NCBI RefSeq assembly: GCF_030546645.1
Contig: NZ_JAUOTO010000001.1
Coordinates: forward strand, 1,178,001-1,242,000
Length of the DNA: 64,000 bases
Direction: 5' to 3'
From: Flavitalea plasmicola
Lineage (GTDB): Bacteria; Bacteroidota; Bacteroidia; Chitinophagales; Chitinophagaceae
Within the stretch, counting starts at the first letter, position 1; each line of letters begins with the position of its first letter. The translations under genes were made by a program, and so were the position numbers. Of this stretch, positions 24,517-33,699 are shown piece after piece. The notes beneath the pieces are model-generated. The model searched no databases and was not told the origin of the DNA. It saw only the letters and a program-made list of their open reading frames with translations.

Positions 24517-25722
24517 TTAGTGTTTTATCTGACCCCAAAAAGTTAATTCTGAAATGACGATTTGCCCGGCGCTGCTGTAAGATTCCAGGGCGTTCAGCCG
24601 GATATAACGGACGGCGGGAACGACATTTTCAAATTCAAAGTCTTCCCCGTTGACACAGGCATAGTTATAGTCATCCTGATTGGTCTGCCCCATTGGCAAC
24701 CCGGAAGGTTTAAAGGAATGGAACGTCCCCATCAAAGTCCAGCTGGCGTCAAAGCTGCCATCCGGGTTGGGATTATTCGAGCCCCATATCTCAAAAGTTT
24801 TCAGGGCGGAGGCGATGTAAAAGTGATCGGTGTTGACCTGGAATTCCTTAAACCTGCTCAGCACCACCTGTTGCCCGAGGTCCAGGGTAAACCATTGCGG
24901 GATAACAGAGTTGTTGGCGGAGGCCCATATCCCGTTCCAAAAGGTCCCTCCATTAAAGACATTTGCCAGTCCATATTGCGGCTCCGCAGGTTTGTAGACA
25001 TCCGTTGGCAGCTGCAGGATGGAAAATTTATTTTTAGGGATCAGTTCTTCATATAAGGGAGTAAGCGTTCGGACCATAGTATCTGATTTGTTGTTCCAGC
25101 GATCCCACAGCACCACAGCGAACTTTTTTTGTACGGAATCCAGGCCTCTGGTGGAAAAGGATCCTTCCAGGGCGCCGGTGTAGAACGTGTTCAATGTCGT
25201 CCAGGCGCCGGCGCCGGTGCTGTCCATCAATAGCTCGATGGCCAGGTTGGCCTGGGATGGATTTTTAAAACCGATCCTTACTCCCCCGAATGCGGCGGTG
25301 AGGGTCAGGTCCTTATATACTGTCCTCACGGGTGGCGACAGGGGAACAATGCTGACGGTGACAGGTTCGGATGCTTTTTCATTTTTACCGACACTGTAGA
25401 TCCTCACCTGGTGGCTCAATGTATCGCCATAGCCCACGAGGGCAAGGGTATCATTATAGTAGGAACATTTCGCTTCCCGGTATACCCCGGGCCGAATTTC
25501 ATATACGGCCTTGGCATAGAAAAAGTTGGGGTCTTTGGGGATTTTGTAATTGATCATAGCTCCTCCGGGCGTGGCGGCAATCTTTATATTGCTGACCTGT
25601 GCCGGCGCGGGGGAATTGGGATCGATGTGATCAAGTCTGTCTTCTTTTTTGCATCCTGCACCCAGGACGAAGGTCAGATATAACAGGAGGAAATATATTT
25701 TATTTGCAGTGGTATTTTTCAT
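24517..25722 (-). CDS. DUF4959/DUF5126/DUF5000 surface lipoprotein
   Basis: 401 residues from the second in-frame ATG (MKNTTANK), which gives a compact signal peptide; the ATG at 25734 is also possible. Lipobox VLGAGC followed by KKED. Order of parts: fibronectin-like DUF4959 (VSNIKIAATPGGAMINYKIP), a middle DUF5126-like region (VRTVYKDLTLTAAFGGVRIG), and a C-terminal DUF5000 discoidin-like domain (WFTLDLGQQVVLSRFKEFQ, AVRYIRLNALES). Such proteins sit next to SusD and bind glycans at the cell surface. Confidence 0.8.
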   Translation of the reverse strand: MKNTTANKIYFLLLYLTFVLGAGCKKEDRLDHIDPNSPAPAQVSNIKIAATPGGAMINYKIPKDPNFFYAKAVYEIRPGVYREAKCSYYNDTLALVGYGDTLSHQVRIYSVGKNEKASEPVTVSIVPLSPPVRTVYKDLTLTAAFGGVRIGFKNPSQANLAIELLMDSTGAGAWTTLNTFYTGALEGSFSTRGLDSVQKKFAVVLWDRWNNKSDTMVRTLTPLYEELIPKNKFSILQLPTDVYKPAEPQYGLANVFNGGTFWNGIWASANNSVIPQWFTLDLGQQVVLSRFKEFQVNTDHFYIASALKTFEIWGSNNPNPDGSFDASWTLMGTFHSFKPSGLPMGQTNQDDYNYACVNGEDFEFENVVPAVRYIRLNALESYSSAGQIVISELTFWGQIKH

Positions 25723-25740
25723 TTCGATTTTCATTTACAA

Positions 25741-27627
25741 TTACCAGCCAATATTTTGTACGAGATTACTGTTAACGGTGATATTGTAGTCTTTGATCGG
25801 CCAGAAATAATCTTTTACCCCGAAGGTTTGGTTGAAAATTTTCTTAGGTACATAGTAAGCGGCAGCGCTCGTCTGATTGACGTCCCAGCCCATTACCGTA
25901 GCGTTCAATTCCTTTGCCGCCTCTTTCCAACGGCGCAGATCCCAGAACCGCTGTGCTTCAAAAGCCAGTTCGATCAGTCTTTCCTGGTGAATGATCTCGC
26001 GCATGCCGTTCTGGGTGGCGAACTTTCCGGGGTTATTGGAGAATTGCGTCCAGGAGTCTTTTACAGATGGCAGCCCGGCTCTTTTCCGGATGAGGTCCAG
26101 GTAGGTATGCACCTCGTCCGTAGGGCCTGCCGATTCGTTCAACGCCTCTGCATAGAGGAGGTACAGGTCTGCAAGACGCAACGTCGGCCAGGGATAGGCT
26201 GAGACGGAATAACCTGTTTGTGTGATCACGTTCTGATAGTGCACTAATTTCTTGACATAGTAGCCTGTTACCGTGGCATAACCGGGCTTACCTACGCCCT
26301 GGGGCTCTTTGAATTTCGCCGCCAGGGCGAAAAGGGACTGGTCCTGGCTGTCATCATAATTCCCTTGTCCATACCATATGCCTGTATCGAATCCCATGTC
26401 GGCATAAAACCGGGGTTCCCGGTCGAAATTCAATCCTGCGGTCGTGGCGCCATTGCGTATATATATTTTGTAATCATCCGCTGCCTTCCGTAAAGCATAC
26501 CTGGCGCCGTAATTCCACGTCTTATCTTCCGATATAGGCACGCCATTGCTGGAGTAATACATTTCCGCAATTTTCAAAGTCGGAGAATACAATCCTTTTG
26601 TCACGGTCTCATCCAGGTAACGTGCATCCAGGAAGGGCGTAAGCAGCTCCTGCAAATGGGTGGTATTCATCATGGTATTGCCCCAGATGATCTCGCTGTT
26701 CCATTTTTCAGTAACAGCATTCCGGATATTCAGTTGCGTCATGATGGTATCCGAAAGATTGAATTGCTGGAAGGCAGGCTGATAATAATAGAGCTTCATA
26801 CCCAGGCTACTGGCCATGTCGATGGCGCGTTTGCAGGCAGCTGCCGCGGAATCCCATTTGGCTTTTGACACTGTTTGATTGAAGAGCTGCGTACCGTCGT
26901 GGTTTTTCAAGGTCTGTTGATCGGTGTTCCCATTAAATAAGGGGCTGGCGGCCGTCACCAGTATTTTGGCCTTAAAAGTAAGCGCGATCAGCTGCGTTAT
27001 GCGTCCCATTTCCTTGGTGGGGTTGTCGATGGTCAACGGGAGCCCGGGGATAGCCTCGTCCAACAGGCTCGTGATGTAATTAAAGCAGGAATCCACCGGT
27101 GCACGAAAGACTTTCACCTGGTTGACATCCGCATTTACGGGTAAGTTTTCCTTGATCAGAGGAATGGGGCCATACTTCCTCAACAAGTAGAAATGTTGAT
27201 AGGCCTTGAGGAATTTCACTTCAGCGATCCAGCGGTTCCTTTCCGTCGGCTTAAGATCAGGTACCTTACCGACGTTCTCCAGGAAAATATTACAATCCCT
27301 CAATGCCCTGTAAATGTAGTCCATGTTCTCTGCGTAGGGATTGACCACATTCTGTAGTCCTTTGGCAATGTTCTTATAGATGCCGCCGTTGTCATCGTTC
27401 TCCCAGAGCTCATCGCCTCCCAGCATTGCCGGGTCCTGCTCGGGGTCTCCGTCCCTTTGTATATAGGAATAGCAGGTGAACAGGTATTTCTCCGCCTGGC
27501 TGCGCATGGTAAAAGCGTTGTCGATGGTGGCCACATTGTCAGGCACCACATCCAGGTATTTCCTGCAGGAGGTGAGACCTGAGAGCAGGATCAATAGTAT
27601 TATTAAAGTGAGCTTATATGCTTGCAT
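25741..27627 (-). CDS. SusD/RagB-family glycan-binding lipoprotein
   Basis: 628 residues. Lipobox GLTSC then RKYLDVVPDN. SusD features: early TPR-like helices with RWIAEVKFLKAYQHFYLLRKYGPIP, the late YPWPTLRLADLYLLYAEALNES, and the C-terminal ELAFEAQRFWDLRRWKEA. It forms the lid of the SusC transporter and first captures the glycan. 19 bases downstream of susC. Target glycan not readable from sequence. Confidence 0.95.
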   Translation of the reverse strand: MQAYKLTLIILLILLSGLTSCRKYLDVVPDNVATIDNAFTMRSQAEKYLFTCYSYIQRDGDPEQDPAMLGGDELWENDDNGGIYKNIAKGLQNVVNPYAENMDYIYRALRDCNIFLENVGKVPDLKPTERNRWIAEVKFLKAYQHFYLLRKYGPIPLIKENLPVNADVNQVKVFRAPVDSCFNYITSLLDEAIPGLPLTIDNPTKEMGRITQLIALTFKAKILVTAASPLFNGNTDQQTLKNHDGTQLFNQTVSKAKWDSAAAACKRAIDMASSLGMKLYYYQPAFQQFNLSDTIMTQLNIRNAVTEKWNSEIIWGNTMMNTTHLQELLTPFLDARYLDETVTKGLYSPTLKIAEMYYSSNGVPISEDKTWNYGARYALRKAADDYKIYIRNGATTAGLNFDREPRFYADMGFDTGIWYGQGNYDDSQDQSLFALAAKFKEPQGVGKPGYATVTGYYVKKLVHYQNVITQTGYSVSAYPWPTLRLADLYLLYAEALNESAGPTDEVHTYLDLIRKRAGLPSVKDSWTQFSNNPGKFATQNGMREIIHQERLIELAFEAQRFWDLRRWKEAAKELNATVMGWDVNQTSAAAYYVPKKIFNQTFGVKDYFWPIKDYNITVNSNLVQNIGW

Positions 27628-27646
27628 GTTCTTTTATTAATGGTCA

Positions 27647-30600
27647 TTAATTGAAACTAACATTCAGGCCTATGTTGAATACACGTTGTACCGGATATCC
27701 CAGGCCATTGCTTCCCATTTCCACATCCCACAATTTGAATTTGCTAAAATTCAACAGGTTGCTGGCATTGACATACAACCTGAGGTTAGAGGTATGCAGC
27801 CTGGCCAGGGTCTTTCTGGGGAGGGTATATCCCAGCTCCACCTGTTTCAACCTCAAAAAGGACCCATCGCGCATGAACCAGGTACTGGTCTGGGCGTCAT
27901 TGGCATTGACCTGCGGACTTAAGCGTGGCCAGAGGGCATAAACATTCCGGTGATCTTCGGACCAGTAGCTGTCGGCATATGCTTTTAAAACCTGGTTTTG
28001 TAATTTTCCTCCGATGTTCTCTCCGGGATAAACGTAGGAAGCAAAAGGAGAGGTGGCATTCACGTCTATCCAAAACGACTCGTTAGCGAGGCCCTGAAAG
28101 AAAGCCGACACGTCAAATCCCTTATAACCTGCGGAAAAGCCAAAGCCAAATACGATCTCGGGGGTGGTGGGGTTACCGATGGGGACCATATCCGCTTCCG
28201 TGATCTGACCATCCCTGTTGACATCCGTATATTTGATATCACCGCCACCATAGACGCCAAAGTTTTGCCTGGGAGAATTTGCCGCTTCTTCATCATCGAC
28301 AAACAAACGTTCGGCGATGTAGCCATAGTTCTGATTGAGCGAATTGCCGATGCGGCTGCGATATCTTTCCTTATACTGGGGCTCTTCGTAAACCTTGAAT
28401 TTGCTGCTGGCATACGTAAAATTTCCCCTGGCGGAGAGCCAAAGCCCACCGCTGAAATTTTGGGTAAAGTCGATGGAAATATCCGTTCCCTTGCTGCTGG
28501 CTTCTCCCACATTGGCCTTGATAGGCGCCGAAAATCCGCTGGTCATTGGCACCGAGGCCCTGTCCATCAGAATATGGGTACGGTCCTGGGTATAAAATTC
28601 CGCGATGATATTGATCTTGTTGAACATTCCCAGCTCCAGCGCCAGGTTCTTTTGTTTGGACGTTTCCCAGGTGATGGCAGGATTGGAATACCGGGTGATG
28701 GAAACGCCGTTCAATCCCTGGCCCCCTGAAAAATCACGGCCAAAATAGGCAGCTCTGGAGCCCTCGTTCATGTTGACATTGGAAAGATAAAAGAAGCGGT
28801 CTTCCGGGCTGCCGATGGCATCGTTGCCGACCAGACCGTAGGTAGCCCTCAATCTAAGATTGGATATGTAGTTGGGAAGATCTTTGAAGAACTTCTCATT
28901 GGAGATGGTCCAGGCCAGGCCGGCAGATGGAAAAAATCCCCAACGCTTGTCTTTATAAAAACGTTCGGATCCGTTGTAGCCAAAGTTAAATTCCGCAAAA
29001 AACCGATTGTCATACGCGTAGGTCGTCCGGCCGGACAGGCCCAGGTTCCTGAAAGGCAGGGACAGCTGGAGGCTGCCGGCATTCGCAGTGAGGTTATCCC
29101 TCATGATGTAGACGAGCAATCCGCTTAATTGATGCTTCTTGCCAAACGTATTTTTGTAGTTCACCATCGATTCCATGTAGAAAGTGGAAGACACGTTCTT
29201 GGGGCCCTCCTGGTATCCCAGGTATTCTGTTCCGCCATCGGGATTTATATTAGTGATGGAATAGTTCGTTTTTGTTGGATCATAACCGGCTAACTTATAC
29301 CAGAAAGGGTTGTAAAACCTGCTGACATCAAAATTGGCAGAACGGTTGGTGTTGACCATGGTACGAAAAGACAATCCTTTCGTCAGGAAGGAAAGGTCCT
29401 GCTTGATCTCCACCTGGGCCAGCATCAGAGAACTGGAATAATCTCTATAACCTTTGGTCATTTCGGCGTAAGGATTGATATACTGGCCGGCATCGTAATT
29501 GCCGAACATAATGTGCTTGACAAATTGATGCTCTTCATCAATTGGATAGTAGGCCGGAAATAATACAGGATTGGAGCGCATGACCTTTGTGTACATGGCC
29601 GCTCCGCCGTCGATGGGACCGGTGTAAGCGTCGAAATTACCGCTGAGGCGAACGATCATTTCCGTCGTTTTGGTAACATCGATGGTCACATTGCTTCTCA
29701 GCGTATAACTTTTCAGGCTGATATTATTATTGAAATTATTCCGTTTGTCTACCTTCATGATCCCGTTGTCCTTGTTGTAGGACCCGGATACAAAATACTT
29801 TGCGATCCCGCCGCCGCCGCTGATATTCAGGTTCAGGCGTTGATTCTGCGTATTGTCCCTGAACATGATCTTTTTCCAGTCATTGGCAGGATATATATTG
29901 GGGTTGGCGCCGGCCTTCGTGTTGGCGATCTTGTCGTCGGAATAAAAAACATCACCACCGCCTACTACCTCGCCCAGGGGCGTCCGGGTCAATACGGCCT
30001 CATTGGACATTTTCATATAGGTGACAGGATCTGCCAGCTCTACATTCTTCGTGGGGGCTGAAATGGAATTCTCAATTCTGAGTGAGAGATTGGCCCTTCC
30101 TACCTTCCCCTGTTTGGTGGTGACCAGGATCACGCCATTTGCGCCCCTTGCGCCGTATAAGGCGGTGGCAGTTGCATCCTTCATGATGGAAAAGCTGGAA
30201 ATATCGTCCGGCTGCAAACGTGCAAGGTCTTTCGCCGTCAGCTCAATGCCGTCGATGAGTATCAACGGCGAGGTCTTATAGCCGAAAGTAGTAACGCCCC
30301 TCACGAAGAAATCGGCATTATCCTGTCCCGGTTCACCGCTGCGTTGATAGGAAATGATACCCGCAGCCCTTCCGGCCAGGGCAGTGGTGAGGTTGCTGGA
30401 CGGAACTTTCAGGTCGGATGTTTTTATGCTGGTGACAGAACCCACCATGTCTGTCTTTTTCTGCACCCCGAAGGCCACCAGGACGACTTCATCCATTCCT
30501 TTGGCATCCCGCAGCATCAGGATATTAAATACAGTCCTTCCCTTAACAGGCGCTTCCTGCGTTGCGTAGCCGACAAAGGAAAAGACAAGGACCGCATTAT

Positions 30601-31132
30601 CATCAGGCACATCGATGACAAACTTTCCATTCTGATCGCTTTTTGTTCCTGTAGTGGAACCCTTTATCACAACGCTTACACCGCTGAGGATCCCGGTGGA
30701 ATCCCTTATGGTTCCGGTGACCGTTATCTTCAGGGACTCCGGGTCGGCCTCCCTGACAGGACTGGGGACGGGCTTGTTCTTCACTATGATGGTCTGCTTT
30801 TCGATGACATAGGTCACCGGTTGTCCCTCGAAGCATTTCTGCAGGGCGACCTCCAGCGATACATTGCGCATCTCCAGGCTGACAGGCCTGGCTTCTTTCA
30901 ATAAAATAGGGTTGTACAGGATGTTGTAACCGGACTGTTTCTTAATTTCTTTCAGCACATTTTCGAGGGTTGTCTCCTTTACCGAAAGGCTGATCTTTTG
31001 CCCGTATCCTGTCGCTCTCACCTGCAGAAGGATGGCAGTCATAAAAATAATGGTTAGCCTCATTATCCGTGTGATTTTAAGCAGTAGGGGTCTGTCTATG
31101 CCGAAACTACATTCCGAGTAGGTTGTCTGCAT
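27647..31132 (-). CDS. SusC/RagA TonB-dependent transporter with STN domain
   Basis: 1161 residues (1138 if the start is the inner MRLTIIFMTAILL at 31063, which gives a better signal peptide). Order: signal peptide, STN domain (SVKETTLENVLKEIKKQSGYNI), carboxypeptidase-like strand domain (VTGTIRDSTGILSGVSVVIKG), plug (MVGSVTSIKTSDL ... GARGANGVILVTTK), and a long beta-barrel ending in aromatic FNIGLNVSFN. The STN domain is the usual contact for the FecR anti-sigma factor, so import and gene control are probably linked. Imports an oligosaccharide with SusD. Confidence 0.95.
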   Translation of the reverse strand: MQTTYSECSFGIDRPLLLKITRIMRLTIIFMTAILLQVRATGYGQKISLSVKETTLENVLKEIKKQSGYNILYNPILLKEARPVSLEMRNVSLEVALQKCFEGQPVTYVIEKQTIIVKNKPVPSPVREADPESLKITVTGTIRDSTGILSGVSVVIKGSTTGTKSDQNGKFVIDVPDDNAVLVFSFVGYATQEAPVKGRTVFNILMLRDAKGMDEVVLVAFGVQKKTDMVGSVTSIKTSDLKVPSSNLTTALAGRAAGIISYQRSGEPGQDNADFFVRGVTTFGYKTSPLILIDGIELTAKDLARLQPDDISSFSIMKDATATALYGARGANGVILVTTKQGKVGRANLSLRIENSISAPTKNVELADPVTYMKMSNEAVLTRTPLGEVVGGGDVFYSDDKIANTKAGANPNIYPANDWKKIMFRDNTQNQRLNLNISGGGGIAKYFVSGSYNKDNGIMKVDKRNNFNNNISLKSYTLRSNVTIDVTKTTEMIVRLSGNFDAYTGPIDGGAAMYTKVMRSNPVLFPAYYPIDEEHQFVKHIMFGNYDAGQYINPYAEMTKGYRDYSSSLMLAQVEIKQDLSFLTKGLSFRTMVNTNRSANFDVSRFYNPFWYKLAGYDPTKTNYSITNINPDGGTEYLGYQEGPKNVSSTFYMESMVNYKNTFGKKHQLSGLLVYIMRDNLTANAGSLQLSLPFRNLGLSGRTTYAYDNRFFAEFNFGYNGSERFYKDKRWGFFPSAGLAWTISNEKFFKDLPNYISNLRLRATYGLVGNDAIGSPEDRFFYLSNVNMNEGSRAAYFGRDFSGGQGLNGVSITRYSNPAITWETSKQKNLALELGMFNKINIIAEFYTQDRTHILMDRASVPMTSGFSAPIKANVGEASSKGTDISIDFTQNFSGGLWLSARGNFTYASSKFKVYEEPQYKERYRSRIGNSLNQNYGYIAERLFVDDEEAANSPRQNFGVYGGGDIKYTDVNRDGQITEADMVPIGNPTTPEIVFGFGFSAGYKGFDVSAFFQGLANESFWIDVNATSPFASYVYPGENIGGKLQNQVLKAYADSYWSEDHRNVYALWPRLSPQVNANDAQTSTWFMRDGSFLRLKQVELGYTLPRKTLARLHTSNLRLYVNASNLLNFSKFKLWDVEMGSNGLGYPVQRVFNIGLNVSFN

Positions 31133-31177
31133 TAAGGTTTTTAATAAAGACGGTTGATCAATACGAAAAGGGGGGAT

Positions 31178-31220
31178 GTCCTGAAATAATTATATAGAAT
31201 AATTATTGCGGCGTCAGGAC
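31178..31220 (-). promoter_or_regulatory. Hairpin over the fecR stop, before susC (locus 1)
   Basis: Inverted repeat with outer arms GTCCTGA / TCAGGAC and inner arms ATAATTAT / ATAATTAT; the fecR stop codon is part of an outer arm. On the transcript it is followed by ATCCCCCCTTTTCG. It could act as a partial terminator between the regulator pair and the transport genes, or protect the mRNA end. Confidence 0.6.
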
Positions 31221-32437
31221 ACAATGATCTTCCGGCCTTTGATCGTAAAGGAAACAGTTTCGGTCAGTTGAAGCATTTTCAGGACCTCATTTAAGCTTTC
31301 ATATTTCGATATGGTGCCGGAGAAAACTTTCCCTTTCATATTGCCATCATAATCGACCTCGACATCGTACCATCGTGCGATCTTACGCATGACAACCCGG
31401 ATATCTTCATGCTCGAATTGAAATTTTCCATTCTTCCATGCCAGGGCGGCTTCGATGTTCCCCTCCGAGATCTTAATTTCCTCGCCGGATAATTCGGATT
31501 GCTGACCTGGCAGGAGCGTCCTGGGGGAAATAAGCTGGCCGGGGGAATTGCCGGCGATGGCGCTTACCCTGACTGCGCCATTCAGTAAGGTAGTTTTGAC
31601 AGCGGCTTCTTCAACATAGGCGTTTATATTGAACATCGTTCCTAATACCTCGATCCTTTGGTGGTTGCTTATCACGATGAAAGGCTGCCGTGGAATGCCG
31701 GCGATCTCGAAATACCCTTCCCCTGTCAATTCCACCAATCGCTCGCTGGAATTGAATTGAGTAGGATACTTAAGAGAGGAAGCTGCGTTCAGCCAAACCT
31801 TCGAACCATCGGGAAGCACCACCTGGTATTGCCCGCCTTTGGGAATGGTGACTGTGTTGAATTCGGGGAGGGCACTTTTGCCTTGCTGGGGTTTCGTATC
31901 CTTATCGTATACCAGGACGCCGCCGGCCAGCTTTTTGACGACCGTATTGGACTGTGTGGCGATGTCGCCGGGGGAGGTCTCATCCAGGTCGATCTTGCGT
32001 CCATCATTCAAGGTTAGGATCGCCTTGTTACTTCCCGCTATGATGGGTTGCGTCACCGGCTTTGCTACCACTGCCGGGGAAGGTGCGGGTTTACGGACCA
32101 GCAGCCAGGTAGCCACCGAGAGCGATAAAAGTACGGCTGCTGCCGCATAGCGCGCTCTTCTGTTCCAGGTGCGTGCCGGAATGGTTTTTTGCGCGGGAGC
32201 AGCCGCACGAAGGATCTGCTCCAGCCTGAGGTCAAGCTTATTTTTCAGGCGTTCATTTGCCTGATCGTCAGCATTATCCGGCAGGGGTCTTTTGAGCTCA
32301 TGTTTTATTAATGCCTGGAGCAGTCCTTCATTGGATCCATCGGCCAGTACCTCCACTATTCTTTCCGCCTCTTCTTCCGAGCACTGATTTTTTACCAGCT
32401 TTTCAAACAATTCAGACAGTTCCTGATGGTTCATCAA
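31214..32437 (-). CDS. FecR-family anti-sigma factor (locus 1)
   Basis: 407 residues. Cytoplasmic N-terminal part (about 1-90), one membrane helix (AAAVLLSLSVATWLLV, about 94-109), periplasmic FecR domain with VTIPKGGQYQVVLPDGSKVW LNAASSLKYP, and C-terminal DUF4974 (QFEHEDIRVVMRKIARWYDV ... FSGTISKYESLNEVLKML). It holds the ECF sigma factor upstream until the SusC STN domain signals substrate. 8 bases after the sigma gene. Confidence 0.93.
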   Translation of the reverse strand: MMNHQELSELFEKLVKNQCSEEEAERIVEVLADGSNEGLLQALIKHELKRPLPDNADDQANERLKNKLDLRLEQILRAAAPAQKTIPARTWNRRARYAAAAVLLSLSVATWLLVRKPAPSPAVVAKPVTQPIIAGSNKAILTLNDGRKIDLDETSPGDIATQSNTVVKKLAGGVLVYDKDTKPQQGKSALPEFNTVTIPKGGQYQVVLPDGSKVWLNAASSLKYPTQFNSSERLVELTGEGYFEIAGIPRQPFIVISNHQRIEVLGTMFNINAYVEEAAVKTTLLNGAVRVSAIAGNSPGQLISPRTLLPGQQSELSGEEIKISEGNIEAALAWKNGKFQFEHEDIRVVMRKIARWYDVEVDYDGNMKGKVFSGTISKYESLNEVLKMLQLTETVSFTIKGRKIIVS

Positions 32438-32445
32438 TAAATACT

Positions 32446-33075
32446 TTAACTAAAGACGTACGTCCGATCAATATGGGGGGATAAGGCGCTATATGAAAAA
32501 AAAGCAAGAAAAGCTATCTTTTCAATGTTTGCCGACATAAAGGCTGTCACCAGCTGCCGCGCCTTACAAAGATATTCTTTCACCGTATGCGTAGATATGC
32601 CAAGCCGGGCTGCGGTCTCCTTGTAGCTGCAGCCTTCGATCTTACACAGCTGATAGACATGACGTTGCTGAGGGGAAAGGCCGGCCAGCGCCTGCTCCAG
32701 CAACTGCTTGCTCTCCTTGAAAAAGATCTGTTCCTCGATATGGGAGTAATGTTCGGTGATGGTGGATTTGAAATGAGCCATCATTCTTCTGTCACTTTTC
32801 AGCTTCCTGTAAAAATCACAAACAAGATTAGAGCCGGCCCGGTATAAATAGGAGGCGAAATCGGACTCATAGGTGATCGTTTCCCGTTGCTGCCATATCC
32901 TGGAAAACAAGACCTGGACCATTTCTTCTACCGCCTGCTCATCCTTTACCATTTTGAACATATTTATGTACATCTTCATGCTGTACTTATTGTAAAGGCT
33001 GGTAAAGGCGGCCACATTGCCAGTCTTCAGCAAGGCGACAAGTTCCGCATCTGATCTTTTATCGGAGGGGTTCAT
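32446..33075 (-). CDS. ECF-type RNA polymerase sigma factor (locus 1)
   Basis: 209 residues. Sigma-70 region 2 (FTSLYNKYSMKMYINMFKMV, then DEQAVEEMVQVLFSRIWQQR) and region 4 (LSPQQRHVYQLCKIEGCSYKETAARLGISTHTVKEYL). The C-terminus goes on into a hydrophobic tail (KIAFLAFFSYSAL). With FecR and an STN-bearing SusC it forms a Fec-like cell-surface signalling set that should switch on the locus. Confidence 0.93.
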   Translation of the reverse strand: MNPSDKRSDAELVALLKTGNVAAFTSLYNKYSMKMYINMFKMVKDEQAVEEMVQVLFSRIWQQRETITYESDFASYLYRAGSNLVCDFYRKLKSDRRMMAHFKSTITEHYSHIEEQIFFKESKQLLEQALAGLSPQQRHVYQLCKIEGCSYKETAARLGISTHTVKEYLCKARQLVTAFMSANIEKIAFLAFFSYSALSPHIDRTYVFS

Positions 33076-33280
33076 TCGTTAGCAGTTGTAGTTGGCTGAA
33101 AGTTTGGTCCTTAGGTGAAAGAAGTGATAGGAGTATACAAAGTAGGGTATGCGCTGAACATGGCAAGTAGTTTTTGGTGTATGTCAATCGTTGGTCGGAT
33201 GAAGATATTCCGTTATTTGTTTAGCGGAATTGTCTTTTTTGACATTTCGCTTATACTATATGACATTTTTTGGGGATATA

Positions 33281-33634
33281 TTAATAGATGCTGGCGGTTG
33301 AAGTACCTGTGATATTTACGTTATTAAATGTAACAGACCCGGAACTCGTGGTCTGGGCGTAGCCGCCGGTGAACTGGTAAAGGTGTGAACCCGGCGCTCC
33401 GCAGGTGATGGTCACGGTAGCGGGACCTGTGGTAACCTGACCGGCGTATTGGTAACTGGTAGGGCTATAAGTGAAATTGATCGCACCGCCTACCTTCAGC
33501 GTGCCGTAAAAGGCGGTGCCATTGGCGGTGTAGACGGATACGAGGGTCTGCCTGGCCACGTGGCGTACAGGATGAGCGGACATTGTCAGGCAGGCGATCG
33601 CAATGGCAAGCGAATAGTGGATGAAACTTTTCAT
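33281..33634 (-). CDS. Small secreted protein of unknown function
   Basis: 117 residues with a signal peptide (MKSFIHYSLAIAIACLTMSA), then a Thr/Ser/Gly/Tyr-rich beta-strand sequence (GTAFYGTLKVGGAINFTY, SGSVTFNNVNITGTSTASIY) with a single cysteine. No family recognised. It lies between the efflux operon and the sigma factor on the same strand and probably has its own promoter. Confidence 0.55.
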   Translation of the reverse strand: MKSFIHYSLAIAIACLTMSAHPVRHVARQTLVSVYTANGTAFYGTLKVGGAINFTYSPTSYQYAGQVTTGPATVTITCGAPGSHLYQFTGGYAQTTSSGSVTFNNVNITGTSTASIY

Positions 33635-33699
33635 GGTAAGTGTTTGAATAAAGTTAGCCTTATTCCTTACTGAAAAGAATAGAGGTAAACACCTAGCTG

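Noticed and set aside
30344-30904. 186-residue plus-strand frame inside susC
   Set aside because: Antisense of the STN and plug coding region; no independent support.
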